Positions 1-9,627 of a stretch of DNA of 33,691 nt are shown piece by piece (positions within the stretch are counted from its first letter, which is position 1; every line of letters begins with the position of its first letter). The stretch is from the IMG/VR virus record IMGVR_UViG_3300025168_000320, positions 1 through 33,691 of that record; one strand, 5' to 3'. Position numbers and translations under genes: made by a program. A model generated the notes under the pieces. The model had not been told where the DNA came from. It did no database searches and worked only from the letters and a program-made list of their open reading frames with translations. This DNA comes from a virus.

Positions 1-66
1 ACTAAGTCTAAGAAAGATGATAAAGTTTGGGCTGAAGTTAAAGTATTATTAGAGACTTTTTCATAA
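1..66 (+). CDS. C-terminal end of an unidentified phage protein
   Basis: Frame 1 is open from the window edge and ends in TAA at 64-66 after 21 visible residues (ending in ...LLETFS). The tail is charged (TKSKKDDK near its beginning). The stop overlaps the ATG of the next gene by one base (TAATG), so the two are probably translationally coupled. Too little is present to name it. Confidence 0.6.
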   Translation, partial: TKSKKDDKVWAEVKVLLETFS

Positions 67-458
67 TGCCAAGGTTTAGTACAAAGAGTAGGTCTAAGTT
101 ACATACTTGCGATGAAAGATTAATTAGTTTGTTTAAAGAAGTAGTTAAGCATTTTGATTGCACAGTGATAGAAGGTAATCGTGGAAAGGAAAAGCAAGAT
201 GCAGCATATAATAAAGGTAATAGTAAGCTTAAGTTTCCTAATGGTAAACACAATAAAAGCCCTAGCGTTGCTGTTGATGTGGCTCCCTATCCTATTGATT
301 GGAATGACCGCGATAGGTTCCATTATTTTAGTGGATATGTTTTGGGCATTGCTTCGCAAATGGGGTTGAATATTCGCTGGGGCGGAGACTGGGATCAGGA
401 TACACAAACCAAAGATAATAATTTTGATGATTTGGTACACTTTGAGATAAAGGAATAA
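66..458 (+). CDS. M15-family peptidase, endolysin-like (L-Ala-D-Glu or D-Ala carboxypeptidase fold)
   Basis: 130 aa. Peptidoglycan peptidase of the VanY/M15 superfamily, expected to cut the peptide stems of host cell wall at lysis or entry. The zinc-ligand pattern is visible: His62 in GKHNKSPS, Asp71 in AVDVAPYP, and His125 in the C-terminal LVHFE box, with RWGGDW at 105-109. Length matches minimal phage M15 endolysins. There is no signal peptide or membrane segment, so export would need a holin or the enzyme is a virion component. The start overlaps the stop of the upstream gene by one base, and its own stop overlaps the ATG of the tail gene by one base. Position directly before the tail protein fits either a lysin or a tail-associated peptidase. 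Family call is firm; exact bond cut is not determined. Confidence 0.88.
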   Translation: MPRFSTKSRSKLHTCDERLISLFKEVVKHFDCTVIEGNRGKEKQDAAYNKGNSKLKFPNGKHNKSPSVAVDVAPYPIDWNDRDRFHYFSGYVLGIASQMGLNIRWGGDWDQDTQTKDNNFDDLVHFEIKE

Positions 459-2854
459 TGCCTAAACTTCTTAAAACATATAGTAATTTCACTGGAGGTC
501 TTAATACTGTTGATAACGACAGGACTATAAATGATAATGAGGTTGCTTCTCTTAAAGATGCTGTAATAGATAGAAAAGGATTTATTGTATCTTCTGGAAG
601 ATTTGCAGATAATACAAGCAATTATAGAGCACCAACCATTGATGCTTCTCAAGCTGGATATGGTTTATTTCAGTATAAATCTGATTACGACCAAGCTGGT
701 AATAATGAATCCATAGTAAGAACTCTGTTGGCAGATGCTGACGATGGCGGAGAAGTAGAGATTAGCGTTTATTCATCCGATACTAATGTGTGGACTGATG
801 CACAAATTGGATTAGGTACCGTTACTAGTAACGAGCAAGGTAAGGTTATATATCATATAGCAGATGGAGCTGTTAGAATTTGCGATACAAATATAACTAA
901 TGTTTCTACAGCTATTAAAAAATATGGATATGTAAAAGCTCAAGATAGATGGTTAAATTCAGCTGGGACAGCTCAGACTCCAGCTTCTTATGCTGGTGTT
1001 GCTGCTTGGTTATCCTCAGATGTTAAATTAAGTAAACCAACTAGAGGTTTTGTTTCTGAGCAAATATTTGGAACTGAAACTATGACTGGTGGAAATGAAA
1101 CTACGCTTACCTCTAGCTCAGTTGGTGGTGCTCCTTTTGTAGATGCCATTGAAGATGAGTTAGAAGCTCATTGGATTGTAAAAGTCGGTGGTTCAGTAAG
1201 AGATTTAATAGACCATAGGGATAGTACAACTGTTCTTGATATGGGTGATACTACTCACGACAATCTTGCAACAAGTGTTTATAAAGTATATCCTCCGTCT
1301 GGAACTGGTTTCAATTTAAGTATAGTTCCTTCAGCTGGTGGCTCTTGGACTGCTGGAACATATGAGTTTGGAATAACTTTTGTTTATGATGGAAATCAAG
1401 AATCACTGGTAAAAGGATTGGCAAATACTATTTCAGTAAGTGCTAATGAAAAAATTACAGTTAATGTTTTAGCCACAGAAAGTGAGTCATCTGGAACAAG
1501 GTTTAATAGTCGAATAACTGGGGCGAGAATATACCACAGAATATCTGGAAGCGATGATGCTTGGACTTTATTTGGAGATGTAAACTTACGATACGGTTCT
1601 AGGTCTAGCTTAGATGGTGAATATTCATATTGGTCAGAAGAATATTCTAATTCACCATATATTTATTCTCCTTTTATAAGTTACTCGGAAAATATAGATA
1701 CGTATGAATCTATAAATGGATTTAGCCCAGACTCTGCTTTCATATCAATAGGATTAAACGGAGAGAAATATCAAACTAGCGTTGTTAGTAATAGAAGAAC
1801 TTTTATAGGAAATGTAAAATATACTAACGAGGAAGGTGAGCTTTTAAATAGAGGTGATACTATAAGGTATAGTGAAATAAACAAATTTGATACATTTCCA
1901 GAATTTAATTTTATAGATATAGGTGTTAATGATGGAGAAGAATTCATAAAGTTAGAAGCTTACGCTGATAGACTACTTGCTTTTAAAGAAAAAACTCTTT
2001 ATGTTATTAACATAGGTGGAGGTTCTGATACACAATGGTTTTTAGAATCAGAGCATAAAAATATGGGAGTTGAATTTCACGCAGCTACTGTAAAAACAGA
2101 CTTTGGTGTAGCTTGGGTTAATAAAAATGGTTTATTTTTTTATGATGGTAGTCAAATAAGAAATCTTCAAACTAAAATACACCAAACAGAAGATGTTGGA
2201 GAAATAAACTCTTGGAATAATTTTGTAAACAAAACATACATAGATACTATGATTGGATATGAGCCAAAAAGAAAACACTTAATTATTATTAAGGATGCTG
2301 GTTCTGATCAATATGATGGAAATAGTGGTGATGCTTTTATATATTCTTTTGAGACTAATAGTTTTTCATTTGTCGAAAATTTTGCTCCAGATGCAGTAAA
2401 AACTAATATGATAACAGATGCTTACAATAATTTGTCGGTAGGTACTGCGTTGGATGAAATAGAAACTTACGACGGCACTCCAGCTGCGTCACTTAGTGGA
2501 GGTGGTTTTGGAATTACTTTAAAGAATGATGATTTTGGATTACCTGGTGTTGTAAAAAAAGTTTATGGAATGACAGTAGAATATTCAAGCAGTCATACAA
2601 GCGGTTCAATTGATTTTAAGTATTATCATACTGACTCTGCAGGAACTAAGCAGGGAATAGCTAGTGCATTTACTCCTCCAGCTACGGCTGGTGATTTAGA
2701 TGTATTTCAACAAGAGTTTAAAAACTCTGGAAGCTTAGCCCCAATATCTGCAAATTCATTTCAACCTCATTTTAGCTGTCATAATTTAGATGGTATTCAT
2801 AAGGTGCATAGTGTTACAGTAGAATACAGACCAATAAAGAAAAGAATTACATAA
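458..2854 (+). CDS. Tail nozzle / head-tail stabilisation-like structural protein
   Basis: 798 aa, beta-rich with many Gly, Asn, Ser and Thr residues and no membrane segment. The N-terminus has the pattern NFTGGLNTVDND...NDNEV...LKDAVIDRKG, which I associate with podovirus tail tubular protein B / packaged-DNA stabilisation proteins (T7 gp12 or P22 gp10 type), where it marks the first blades of a beta-propeller. Later segments such as SNRRTFIGNVKYTNEEG and DRLLAFKEKTLYVI look like repeated propeller strands. Starts at the ATG overlapping the previous stop. It precedes the internal virion proteins, the usual podovirus order. A different baseplate/tail hub role cannot be excluded. Confidence 0.65.
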   Translation: MPKLLKTYSNFTGGLNTVDNDRTINDNEVASLKDAVIDRKGFIVSSGRFADNTSNYRAPTIDASQAGYGLFQYKSDYDQAGNNESIVRTLLADADDGGEVEISVYSSDTNVWTDAQIGLGTVTSNEQGKVIYHIADGAVRICDTNITNVSTAIKKYGYVKAQDRWLNSAGTAQTPASYAGVAAWLSSDVKLSKPTRGFVSEQIFGTETMTGGNETTLTSSSVGGAPFVDAIEDELEAHWIVKVGGSVRDLIDHRDSTTVLDMGDTTHDNLATSVYKVYPPSGTGFNLSIVPSAGGSWTAGTYEFGITFVYDGNQESLVKGLANTISVSANEKITVNVLATESESSGTRFNSRITGARIYHRISGSDDAWTLFGDVNLRYGSRSSLDGEYSYWSEEYSNSPYIYSPFISYSENIDTYESINGFSPDSAFISIGLNGEKYQTSVVSNRRTFIGNVKYTNEEGELLNRGDTIRYSEINKFDTFPEFNFIDIGVNDGEEFIKLEAYADRLLAFKEKTLYVINIGGGSDTQWFLESEHKNMGVEFHAATVKTDFGVAWVNKNGLFFYDGSQIRNLQTKIHQTEDVGEINSWNNFVNKTYIDTMIGYEPKRKHLIIIKDAGSDQYDGNSGDAFIYSFETNSFSFVENFAPDAVKTNMITDAYNNLSVGTALDEIETYDGTPAASLSGGGFGITLKNDDFGLPGVVKKVYGMTVEYSSSHTSGSIDFKYYHTDSAGTKQGIASAFTPPATAGDLDVFQQEFKNSGSLAPISANSFQPHFSCHNLDGIHKVHSVTVEYRPIKKRIT

Positions 2855-3045
2855 TGGCAATTGATAGAGAAAAAAGATTTTTATACAACTCAAAAGGTGT
2901 AGATACAAAACTACAAAAAGGTTTTCCAGCTAATTCTTCTGGAAATAATGGAGAACAAAGAGTTGTCAAAACACCAGATGGTAAGCTTAGGCTTTATAGA
3001 AAAGAGCTTGGTGCTTGGTATTATTTAGAATTTACAAGGAGTTAA
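2854..3045 (+). CDS. Small structural-region protein of unknown function
   Basis: 63 aa, ATG overlapping the previous stop by one base, so it is probably coupled to the tail gene. The C-terminal half (KLRLYRKELGAWYYLEFT) resembles short phage proteins with a G-x-W-Y-Y-L-x-F-T ending that occur beside tail genes; function unknown. No cysteine pairs or membrane segment. Probably a minor virion component given its position. Confidence 0.7.
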   Translation: MAIDREKRFLYNSKGVDTKLQKGFPANSSGNNGEQRVVKTPDGKLRLYRKELGAWYYLEFTRS

Positions 3046-3046
3046 T

Positions 3047-3862
3047 ATGACTTTAGCAGAAATAATGGCAGGATTGGGAGCTAGTCAAGCAGTTGGTAGG
3101 GCAAGCACTGGTGCTTTACTTACTCAAACTGCTCAAGGTGAAGCGAGAGATTTGCGTGATGCTCAAAGAAGACTAGCAGAGCAAGAAGCAGAAGCGGCAA
3201 GAAAAGCTGAAAGACGTGGAAAAAGATTAGGCGTTGGTAGAATGCTTGGAATGGCTGCTGGTGCTTTATTAGCATTGCCGACTGGAGGGTTAAGTCTTGC
3301 TGCTGGAGCTGCTTTAGGTAGTGGTGCTGGTCAACTTGCTGCTGGTGCATCTCAAAGAGGTGGTTATAAATTAGATAAAGTAAGCTCTGGACTAGGAGCA
3401 GGTATGTTTTTTAAAGGAGGAAGGGCAGATATTTCTAGCGCAGAAAGAGATACAAATAGATATATTAATGACGCTAATTCTAGTTTTGTTACTAATGCTC
3501 TAACTAATGTTGCTTCTGATTATCTTACTTTTTCAAGCTTAGGTAAATTAGGTGGAGCTGAAAAATACGGAGCTATAGCAGCTGGAGAAGGCGGTAGAGG
3601 AGAAGCTTTAAAGCAACTGCTTAAAGACAATGTATTTAATTTTGGTAAACCAACTGAAACAGCAATTTCATCTACTTTAGGTTCTAGCAGTTCTCTTGCA
3701 GGAGGATCGTTAAGCGGAGCAACTAATTCTGCATTAGAAAACTTTAGATTTGATAAAGGTTTTTACGGAGGCGGTTACGATGCTACAAACCTTGGAAACT
3801 TTGGGACTAGTTATTCTAAAAGAAATCTTTATAATCCATTATTTAGCGGGATGGGGGGTTAA
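3047..3862 (+). CDS. Putative internal/ejection virion protein, glycine-rich with hydrophobic core
   Basis: 271 aa. Residues 31-62 form a charged Ala/Glu/Arg helix (DLRDAQRRLAEQEAEAARKAERRGKR); residues 66-100 are a Gly/Ala/Leu-rich hydrophobic stretch that could insert into a membrane; the C-terminal half is Ser/Gly-rich and ends in aromatic-glycine repeats. This mix (helix plus glycine-zipper-like segment) is common in podovirus proteins ejected ahead of DNA to build a channel. It starts 1 base after the previous stop, with AAGGAG upstream of the ATG. No enzymatic motif. Inference from composition and position only. Confidence 0.55.
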   Translation: MTLAEIMAGLGASQAVGRASTGALLTQTAQGEARDLRDAQRRLAEQEAEAARKAERRGKRLGVGRMLGMAAGALLALPTGGLSLAAGAALGSGAGQLAAGASQRGGYKLDKVSSGLGAGMFFKGGRADISSAERDTNRYINDANSSFVTNALTNVASDYLTFSSLGKLGGAEKYGAIAAGEGGRGEALKQLLKDNVFNFGKPTETAISSTLGSSSSLAGGSLSGATNSALENFRFDKGFYGGGYDATNLGNFGTSYSKRNLYNPLFSGMGG

Positions 3863-3864
3863 AA

Positions 3865-4539
3865 ATGTCATTCGAAGAATTATTAAAACAGGCTGGATTA
3901 GGAGATTACTCTCAGTATTTCTCACAAGATCCAACAAAAATATCATCAGCCTTAGGGTTAAAAGGTGAACAAGCTACTCAATTTGGTCAGTTTTTTCAAC
4001 CTTTTGGTCAAGAACAGTTTATGGCAGCTCAAAAAGAAATTGGAGAAAGACAGGCTACTAGAACTGGATTTTTAGAAAGAGATTATTCATCTGGATTAGA
4101 ACAATTGCAAGGTCAATATCAAACTGCATCTACTGGACTAGGTCAACAGTTAGGTCAAGCCACTAGTCAAATAGGTCAAGCTGCTGGTCAGGCTGGATTT
4201 TCTGGATCTGGTGCTACTGCAAAACAAATAGCTGAAAGTAGAAAAGTTGCTGGTCAGTCATTGCAAGATATAATGCAAAGAAGAAGTTCGCAACTAAGTT
4301 CTATGGAATTAGAAAGAGAGCGTGGGCTTTACGGAATAGAGCAGCAAAGAGGTACGGAGATGGCTGGATTAACTGGAACGCTACAAAATTATTTGCAAGG
4401 TATATTTGGAAGAGGTGAGCGATTATATGGGCTAGACCCAACTGGTGGAGGCACAATGAATCCTGGAGAAAGTGGATATGCAGGAATTTCGGGAACAGGA
4501 GCTCAAGGTATAGCTGGTCAACTAGGTCAATTAACTTAA
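3865..4539 (+). CDS. Putative internal virion protein, Gly/Gln repeat-rich
   Basis: 224 aa, rich in Gln, Gly and Ser. Residues about 76-112 carry a run of short GQ-containing units (GLGQQLGQ, SQIGQAAGQAGFSG), and another set closes the protein (GAQGIAGQLGQ), written with repeated GGTCAA/GGTCAG codons. Residues about 115-150 look helical. No catalytic motif. The composition resembles small ejection proteins (T7 gp14-like position) but sequence identity to a named family is not recognised. Lies between two other presumed internal proteins with 2- and 10-base gaps. Confidence 0.55.
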   Translation: MSFEELLKQAGLGDYSQYFSQDPTKISSALGLKGEQATQFGQFFQPFGQEQFMAAQKEIGERQATRTGFLERDYSSGLEQLQGQYQTASTGLGQQLGQATSQIGQAAGQAGFSGSGATAKQIAESRKVAGQSLQDIMQRRSSQLSSMELERERGLYGIEQQRGTEMAGLTGTLQNYLQGIFGRGERLYGLDPTGGGTMNPGESGYAGISGTGAQGIAGQLGQLT

Positions 4540-4549
4540 GGAAAAAATT

Positions 4550-5674
4550 ATGGCAAACAGATTTAATTATGAGTCACCATTAAACAGATTGTTGAGCGTT
4601 ACAGTGCCTCAGTTTGTAAGCAAAGAGCGTGATAGAGAAGAAAGTTCTAGGCGTTTTGATAAGGAGATGGGTGTAGAAGCTGATGCAAGAAGACAACAGC
4701 AACTTAACTATCAACAAGAGCAAACATTTAGAAATAAAGAGTTTGATTTTAATGTATCTAGAGCTGAAAAATCAGATGACGCAGATTTTGATAGCAATTT
4801 AATATCTAGTCTTGATAGAGTAGGAAACCTAAATCAAAGAATGACAAGAGCTGAAAAAATATTACCTACATTAAGAACTGAATTTGGTAAAAATAACTTA
4901 CAAGGTGTTATAGATTCTTCTAAAGATACTATTTCCAATCGAAAACTCATGCTAGACTCATATCTAGGAATGGGATTAATCAAAGATAATGAATATAATG
5001 TTATGCAAAGTAATATTGCTTCTAGTGGGTATGATAATATGAATACTCAAATAATTGGTCAAGCTATAAAACAATCAAATTTAGAAAACAATAGAGAGTG
5101 GAAGACTAATCAACTAGAGCTTGAATCAATTAATACTATGCTTACAATAGAAGCAAAAAATGTAGGTACAGCTTTATATGGAACTAAAGAAGCAAAAAAC
5201 GAATTAAATTTAAAAATTAAACAATTAAATACTCGAAAAGATGAACTGTTAAAATTAATGAAGACTAATCAAAAAGCAGGAACCGAAGATAAGACTCCAG
5301 GAAGTGTAACCTTAGCTGGAGGTGGGACAATAACTGGCGGTCAGTATGATGGCTTTGTTCAAGGTACTACTGATGATTTACCTATTGAAGTTTGGTCTAG
5401 TTTAGAAATAGAAGATATAGAGGATTTAGAGCAAAAAAGAAAAGAATATACAGCTCAAGGCAAATCTAAGTTAAAAAATCTAATGGCAGATAATCCAGCA
5501 TTAACTATAAAAGAAAAGGCTATACTAAGAAAAGCTGAATTAACCGAGAAGAGAAAGACAGATCTTAAAGAAGACGCTACTGGTAGAAGTACATTAAAAG
5601 GCTTTCTTGAAATGATGGGAAATTTAAAAGCTGGAGATAATCCGCAGACTCCTTTTAACCCTATGGGTTATTAA
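4550..5674 (+). CDS. Putative internal virion protein, coiled-coil rich
   Basis: 374 aa, strongly charged. Residues about 18-70 (KERDREESSRRFDKEMG..., Gln-rich) and about 170-240 (long Leu/Lys/Glu/Asn helix ending in TRKDELLKLMK) are predicted coiled coils; a Gly-rich linker (TLAGGGTITGG) follows near 250. Ribosome site AAGGAAAAAATT precedes ATG. No enzymatic motif seen. By order (nozzle, small Gly/Gln proteins, this, then a 1149-aa protein) it corresponds to the middle internal core protein of podoviruses. Function inferred from position. Confidence 0.55.
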   Translation: MANRFNYESPLNRLLSVTVPQFVSKERDREESSRRFDKEMGVEADARRQQQLNYQQEQTFRNKEFDFNVSRAEKSDDADFDSNLISSLDRVGNLNQRMTRAEKILPTLRTEFGKNNLQGVIDSSKDTISNRKLMLDSYLGMGLIKDNEYNVMQSNIASSGYDNMNTQIIGQAIKQSNLENNREWKTNQLELESINTMLTIEAKNVGTALYGTKEAKNELNLKIKQLNTRKDELLKLMKTNQKAGTEDKTPGSVTLAGGGTITGGQYDGFVQGTTDDLPIEVWSSLEIEDIEDLEQKRKEYTAQGKSKLKNLMADNPALTIKEKAILRKAELTEKRKTDLKEDATGRSTLKGFLEMMGNLKAGDNPQTPFNPMGY

Positions 5675-5680
5675 CAATAT

Positions 5681-8600
5681 ATGCCTCAAACTAATCTAGA
5701 GAGAAGAAAAATACAGCTAGGAATGATTTCCCAGCCAGAAATTAAACAACCTCAAAATTTTGAGAATGAAGTATTTGATTGGCTTCCTGATTTTGTAAAG
5801 CAAGGATATAATCAATCTATAACTGGTATGGCTAGAGAAATAGCAATAGGTAAAAAACCTTTTGATATAGAAAATTATGAGCCTAAGGTATTAGAAGACA
5901 TAGGATCTTCTGTCGTAAGCTTATTTATGCCAGCTGATTTTGCTATAACTTTTGCAACAGGAGGAGCAGGAGGTTTAGCCGTAAAAGCCGCAGCTAGTAG
6001 AGCTGGGACGATGGCTACAAAACAATTACTACGTTCTGGAGTATCTAAGAAAACTGTCAGGACTATAGTTCAAGGAGGAGCGCAAAGAGTAGTATCTGGA
6101 GCAACTGGATTTGGTTCTTATTCTGGAGTTGCTAGTGCATTAAGTCAACAAATAGAAAATTCAGATGTAGACTATGGAGATGTTCTTACTGAGTCAATGA
6201 AAGGTTCTATTTTAGGTGCGGTTACAGGTGGTATAGCTGCAAGAGGAATAGCTAAAGGTAGCAGTACAGCAGTAAAGATACTTCAAGAAGGAGCTGCTTT
6301 TGGAACTATTGCTCCTGCATTAGAAGGTGAATTCCCAACACCTCAAGACTATATTCATTCAGTAGGAACTATTATGGGATTAAGAGGTACAAATGCTTCC
6401 TTTTATTTAGCTAATAAACAAAGAAAAGGTCTTATAACAGAGAAGAGAAGAAAAGAATTAGAACCTTTAGCTGAGAGAGCATCAGCTGAACAAGTTAAAA
6501 TGGAGATAGGTATAGAAAGAAAAGCTGATTTATACCAAAATAAAAACAATCCAAATGATAGTGTAAATATAGTTAGCGTTACAAAAAAAGATAACGTAAC
6601 TAGGTTTAATTTAATAGATAAAGATGGAAAGAAAAGTTCTTTAAGAAAAGATTTATTTTATAAAAAATATACTACGTCAGAATCGAAAGATTTATTATTA
6701 GAAAAATATGATTTATATGAAGTTGAAAGTAATTATAGTTATAATGATAAACAGATAAGAAGAAAAGAAGCTATAAGAAGAATAGATGGTGAAGAGCCTA
6801 AGCAGTACGTTAGTAAAAAGGATATGACTAACACACATCTTAGTGAGTATGGTAAAATTATATCAGCTGATTATAGAATAAGAACACTAAAGAAAAGATA
6901 TTTAGACTTAGCAGGCTTACCTCAGAAATCATTATTAGAACACGTTCTTCCTCCTAAGATGGTAGAGTTTATATTGCCAGCAAAAAGAAGAGGGAAGTCT
7001 TTACAGTCTAGAATTTTGTTAGACGGAATAGAAAAAACTGATTTAGCAACCAGACAAACTTTTGAAAGATATCAGAATAGAATAAGTTCTAACTTAGAAA
7101 AATTAGGAGAAGCAGATTTAAAAAGAGTTGCTAACTCTTTAGAGGGAAAAGAAAATTTAAGTCCAGACTTACAAGTAAAAGTAAATGAATCTAGAAAAAT
7201 ATTTAACGAGATGTATGAATATGCTAGGTCTAAAGGTATAAAAGTAGCTGATTATAGAGCAGACTATTTTCCTCAAATGATAAAGCGTTCTATATCTGAT
7301 ATTATTAGTAATGATTTTATGTCTATGGTTGGTAAAAGGTCTCAATTATTAGAGGGAGGATTAAGTGCAGATACAGTTAAGTCTTTAAATAATTTTATAA
7401 GACAAAGAGTCAATACTGAATTTAGTAAGCAATCTAAAAATGTAATGAGACACCTAGTTAATAAAGAAGGTATGACTTACTATGATGCTTATAAGCAATT
7501 GCAAAATGAATTATTTGTTCAACAGTTAAGTCCGTTTGGAAATTTAGAAAAATCAAGAAAATTTAAATTACCACAAGAAATTCTTGAAAGAGATGCTCTT
7601 AAGGTAATGACTTCTTATAATATGAAGCTTGCTAGAAGAGTAGAAGTTGCTTCAAAGTTTGGTTCTAAAGGAGAAAGAGCAGATAAATTGTTATCAGAAA
7701 TTGCAGAGAAAAGCACATCAGAAGCTAGGGCTATGACTAATGTATGGCAATCTTTTACTGGCTTTATTGAGTCTGATCCTAGTAAAAATTATTCTCCTAA
7801 CGCTAAAAGAATGTTTGAAAATGTTATGGCTTTTGAAATGGGTACTAAGATAGCTTTAGGTACAGCTACAATACCAAACTTAAGTCAGTTTGCTATATCA
7901 ACAGCTTTAGAGGCAGGGTATTATAGAACTTTTAAAGGAGCTTTTAGGCTTTTTAATCCAGAAGTTAGGAAAAAACTTAAAGCATCTGGAGTTACTTATC
8001 ATAACGCATTAGATGTTATACTAGGAACTGATTTAAATTTAAGGTCAGCAGACAGTATTAAACGCTCTCTTAGAGAAGTAGTTAAAAATCCAAAAGACTC
8101 CTTATTAAATATAGCAAGTGCATTAGCTTCTGCATCTGGATTTAAAAAAGTAAACTACTTAAATAATTTAGTTGCAGCATCTACTGCTGAAATATTTATA
8201 AAAGATTTACATAGAATATCAAATACTTCATCTATAAAAAGCAGAAGAAATTGGGCTAATAAAAATTTAAAAAGATTTGATATAGACCCTAATAAAAATA
8301 TATCTCCCGAAGCTTTATCTTCTGGAATGTTTAAGTTTGCTAGAGATAGTCAATTACAAAAAAACATTCTTGCCGATCCTATATTTTTTAACAATCCGAA
8401 ATGGAGACCTTGGATAATATTTAAAAGATTTGGATATAAGCAAGCTAATTATTTATCAGAGACTATGGGTAGAGAATTAAGAGCTGGTAATGCTTTTGCT
8501 TTATTAAGGCTTGGTATTGGTGGTGTTGCTGGTGGAGCTGCTGTTTCAAAAATGAGAGAAATGTACATCGAGTTCCTTACAGGAGAAAAAACATTTAGAG

Positions 8601-9130
8601 AGAACACGGAAGGTATAGAATTTATAAAAGATAATATGTTAGCTGTTGGTGGTATGGGAATTCTTGGAGATTTATTAGCTGCTGAAGACTTAGTCTCTGC
8701 TTTAAAATTTACAATTACTCCAGTAATGTTAAGTGATTTAGATAAAGTTACAGATGGATTAGTTGCTTTGCAAAAAAACATAGATACATTTGGGATAGGA
8801 GAGATAGCTATAAGACGTAGTGTTAAACCAATAGCCTCTATCTTTGGTACTATTCCATCAAGAGGTTTATCTAAACTGCAAACACCAACTCAAAAAATAG
8901 AAACTCTAAAGCAAAGAAAATCTAAAATAAAATCTAAATTATTAGATTTACTTATAGAAGGAAAGAGTGATTTGGTTATAAAGAATATAAAGCAATGGAA
9001 CTCTAAGTTTCCAGAAGTCCCTATTACTGGAGATGATATTAATTATAGTGTTGCGTATGAGAGAATCATAAGAAAAAGAACAAAAATTTATCAAGAAAAA
9101 GCTATGCTTAGAATGGAAAAAAATAAATGA
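5681..9130 (+). CDS. Large internal virion protein
   Basis: 1149 aa, the largest product in the window. An Ala/Gly-rich hydrophobic segment at about 68-110 (SLFMPADFAITFATGG) is followed by helical basic regions; further Gly-rich hydrophobic stretches lie at about 940-960 and 985-1000 (LLRLGIGGVAGGAAV; LAVGGMGILGDLLAA). A DYFPQMIKR box sits near 528. I see no transglycosylase Glu motif or other catalytic signature. Size, position after smaller internal proteins and dispersed membrane-active segments match T7 gp16-like ejection proteins; it also resembles large phage 'polyvalent' proteins. Last base pairs overlap the next gene as ATGA, showing coupling. Confidence 0.6.
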   Translation: MPQTNLERRKIQLGMISQPEIKQPQNFENEVFDWLPDFVKQGYNQSITGMAREIAIGKKPFDIENYEPKVLEDIGSSVVSLFMPADFAITFATGGAGGLAVKAAASRAGTMATKQLLRSGVSKKTVRTIVQGGAQRVVSGATGFGSYSGVASALSQQIENSDVDYGDVLTESMKGSILGAVTGGIAARGIAKGSSTAVKILQEGAAFGTIAPALEGEFPTPQDYIHSVGTIMGLRGTNASFYLANKQRKGLITEKRRKELEPLAERASAEQVKMEIGIERKADLYQNKNNPNDSVNIVSVTKKDNVTRFNLIDKDGKKSSLRKDLFYKKYTTSESKDLLLEKYDLYEVESNYSYNDKQIRRKEAIRRIDGEEPKQYVSKKDMTNTHLSEYGKIISADYRIRTLKKRYLDLAGLPQKSLLEHVLPPKMVEFILPAKRRGKSLQSRILLDGIEKTDLATRQTFERYQNRISSNLEKLGEADLKRVANSLEGKENLSPDLQVKVNESRKIFNEMYEYARSKGIKVADYRADYFPQMIKRSISDIISNDFMSMVGKRSQLLEGGLSADTVKSLNNFIRQRVNTEFSKQSKNVMRHLVNKEGMTYYDAYKQLQNELFVQQLSPFGNLEKSRKFKLPQEILERDALKVMTSYNMKLARRVEVASKFGSKGERADKLLSEIAEKSTSEARAMTNVWQSFTGFIESDPSKNYSPNAKRMFENVMAFEMGTKIALGTATIPNLSQFAISTALEAGYYRTFKGAFRLFNPEVRKKLKASGVTYHNALDVILGTDLNLRSADSIKRSLREVVKNPKDSLLNIASALASASGFKKVNYLNNLVAASTAEIFIKDLHRISNTSSIKSRRNWANKNLKRFDIDPNKNISPEALSSGMFKFARDSQLQKNILADPIFFNNPKWRPWIIFKRFGYKQANYLSETMGRELRAGNAFALLRLGIGGVAGGAAVSKMREMYIEFLTGEKTFRENTEGIEFIKDNMLAVGGMGILGDLLAAEDLVSALKFTITPVMLSDLDKVTDGLVALQKNIDTFGIGEIAIRRSVKPIASIFGTIPSRGLSKLQTPTQKIETLKQRKSKIKSKLLDLLIEGKSDLVIKNIKQWNSKFPEVPITGDDINYSVAYERIIRKRTKIYQEKAMLRMEKNK

Positions 9131-9306
9131 AAAAAATAATTAAGGGAGTCAGCATTGCATCTTTAAATAAAAGACAGCAGACATCTATGTCTAGACATTC
9201 TAAACATCATACTGCTAAACATTTAAAGTCAATGGTTTCATCCATGAAAAAAGGTAAAACTTTTACCCAGTCCCATAAAATAGCTATGAAGAAAGTAGGT
9301 AAATAA
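9127..9306 (+). CDS. Small basic His/Lys-rich phage protein
   Basis: 59 aa, too short for common ORF cut-offs. ATG at 9127 overlaps the previous stop (ATGA). Composition is about one third Lys/Arg/His, with NKRQQTSMSRHSKHHTAKH then MKKGKTFTQSHKIAMKKVGK. I recognise this layout (KRQ... HS-HHT-KH ... M..M-KG-F--SH--AMK-VG) as a recurrent small protein in aquatic phages, function unknown. Basic charge and location after internal virion proteins suggest nucleic-acid binding or DNA packing within the capsid; that is inference. Confidence 0.75.
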   Translation: MKKIIKGVSIASLNKRQQTSMSRHSKHHTAKHLKSMVSSMKKGKTFTQSHKIAMKKVGK

Positions 9307-9307
9307 T

Positions 9308-9622
9308 ATGCCTAAACCTAAATCTCCTGCTTGGACAAGAAAAGCTGGAAAGAATCCTAAAGGTGGTTTAAATGCCAAGGGAAGAGCCTCTTATAAAAAA
9401 GGTACATTAAAAGCTCCTGTTAAAAGTGGAGACAATCCAAGAAGAGCATCTTTTCTAGCCCGAATGGGTGGTATGCCTGGCCCTGAAAGAAAGAATGGTA
9501 AAAAAACAAGGTTGTTATTATCATTGAATGCTTGGGGTGCGAGTAGTAAAGCAGACGCAAAGAAAAAAGCTGCTGGAATATCTAGAAGAAACAAAGCTAA
9601 GAAAAATAAAAAGAAAAAATAA
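9308..9622 (+). CDS. DUF6321-like basic phage protein
   Basis: 104 aa. Contains the conserved series AWTRKAGKNPKGGLNAKGRAS, then LKAPVKSGDNPRRASFLARMGGMPGPE and TRLLLSLNAWGASSKADAKKKAAGISRRN, which I associate with DUF6321, a phage family without assigned function. The last 20 residues are almost entirely Lys/Asn/Arg. Pre-spaced by one base after the 59-aa gene. Very high positive charge suggests DNA or RNA contact. Family recognition is good, role unknown. Confidence 0.8.
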   Translation: MPKPKSPAWTRKAGKNPKGGLNAKGRASYKKGTLKAPVKSGDNPRRASFLARMGGMPGPERKNGKKTRLLLSLNAWGASSKADAKKKAAGISRRNKAKKNKKKK

Positions 9623-9627
9623 TAATA

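Noticed and set aside
5681-9130. Lytic transglycosylase domain in the large internal protein
   Set aside because: No catalytic Glu context typical of SLT domains could be found, so no enzymatic claim is made.
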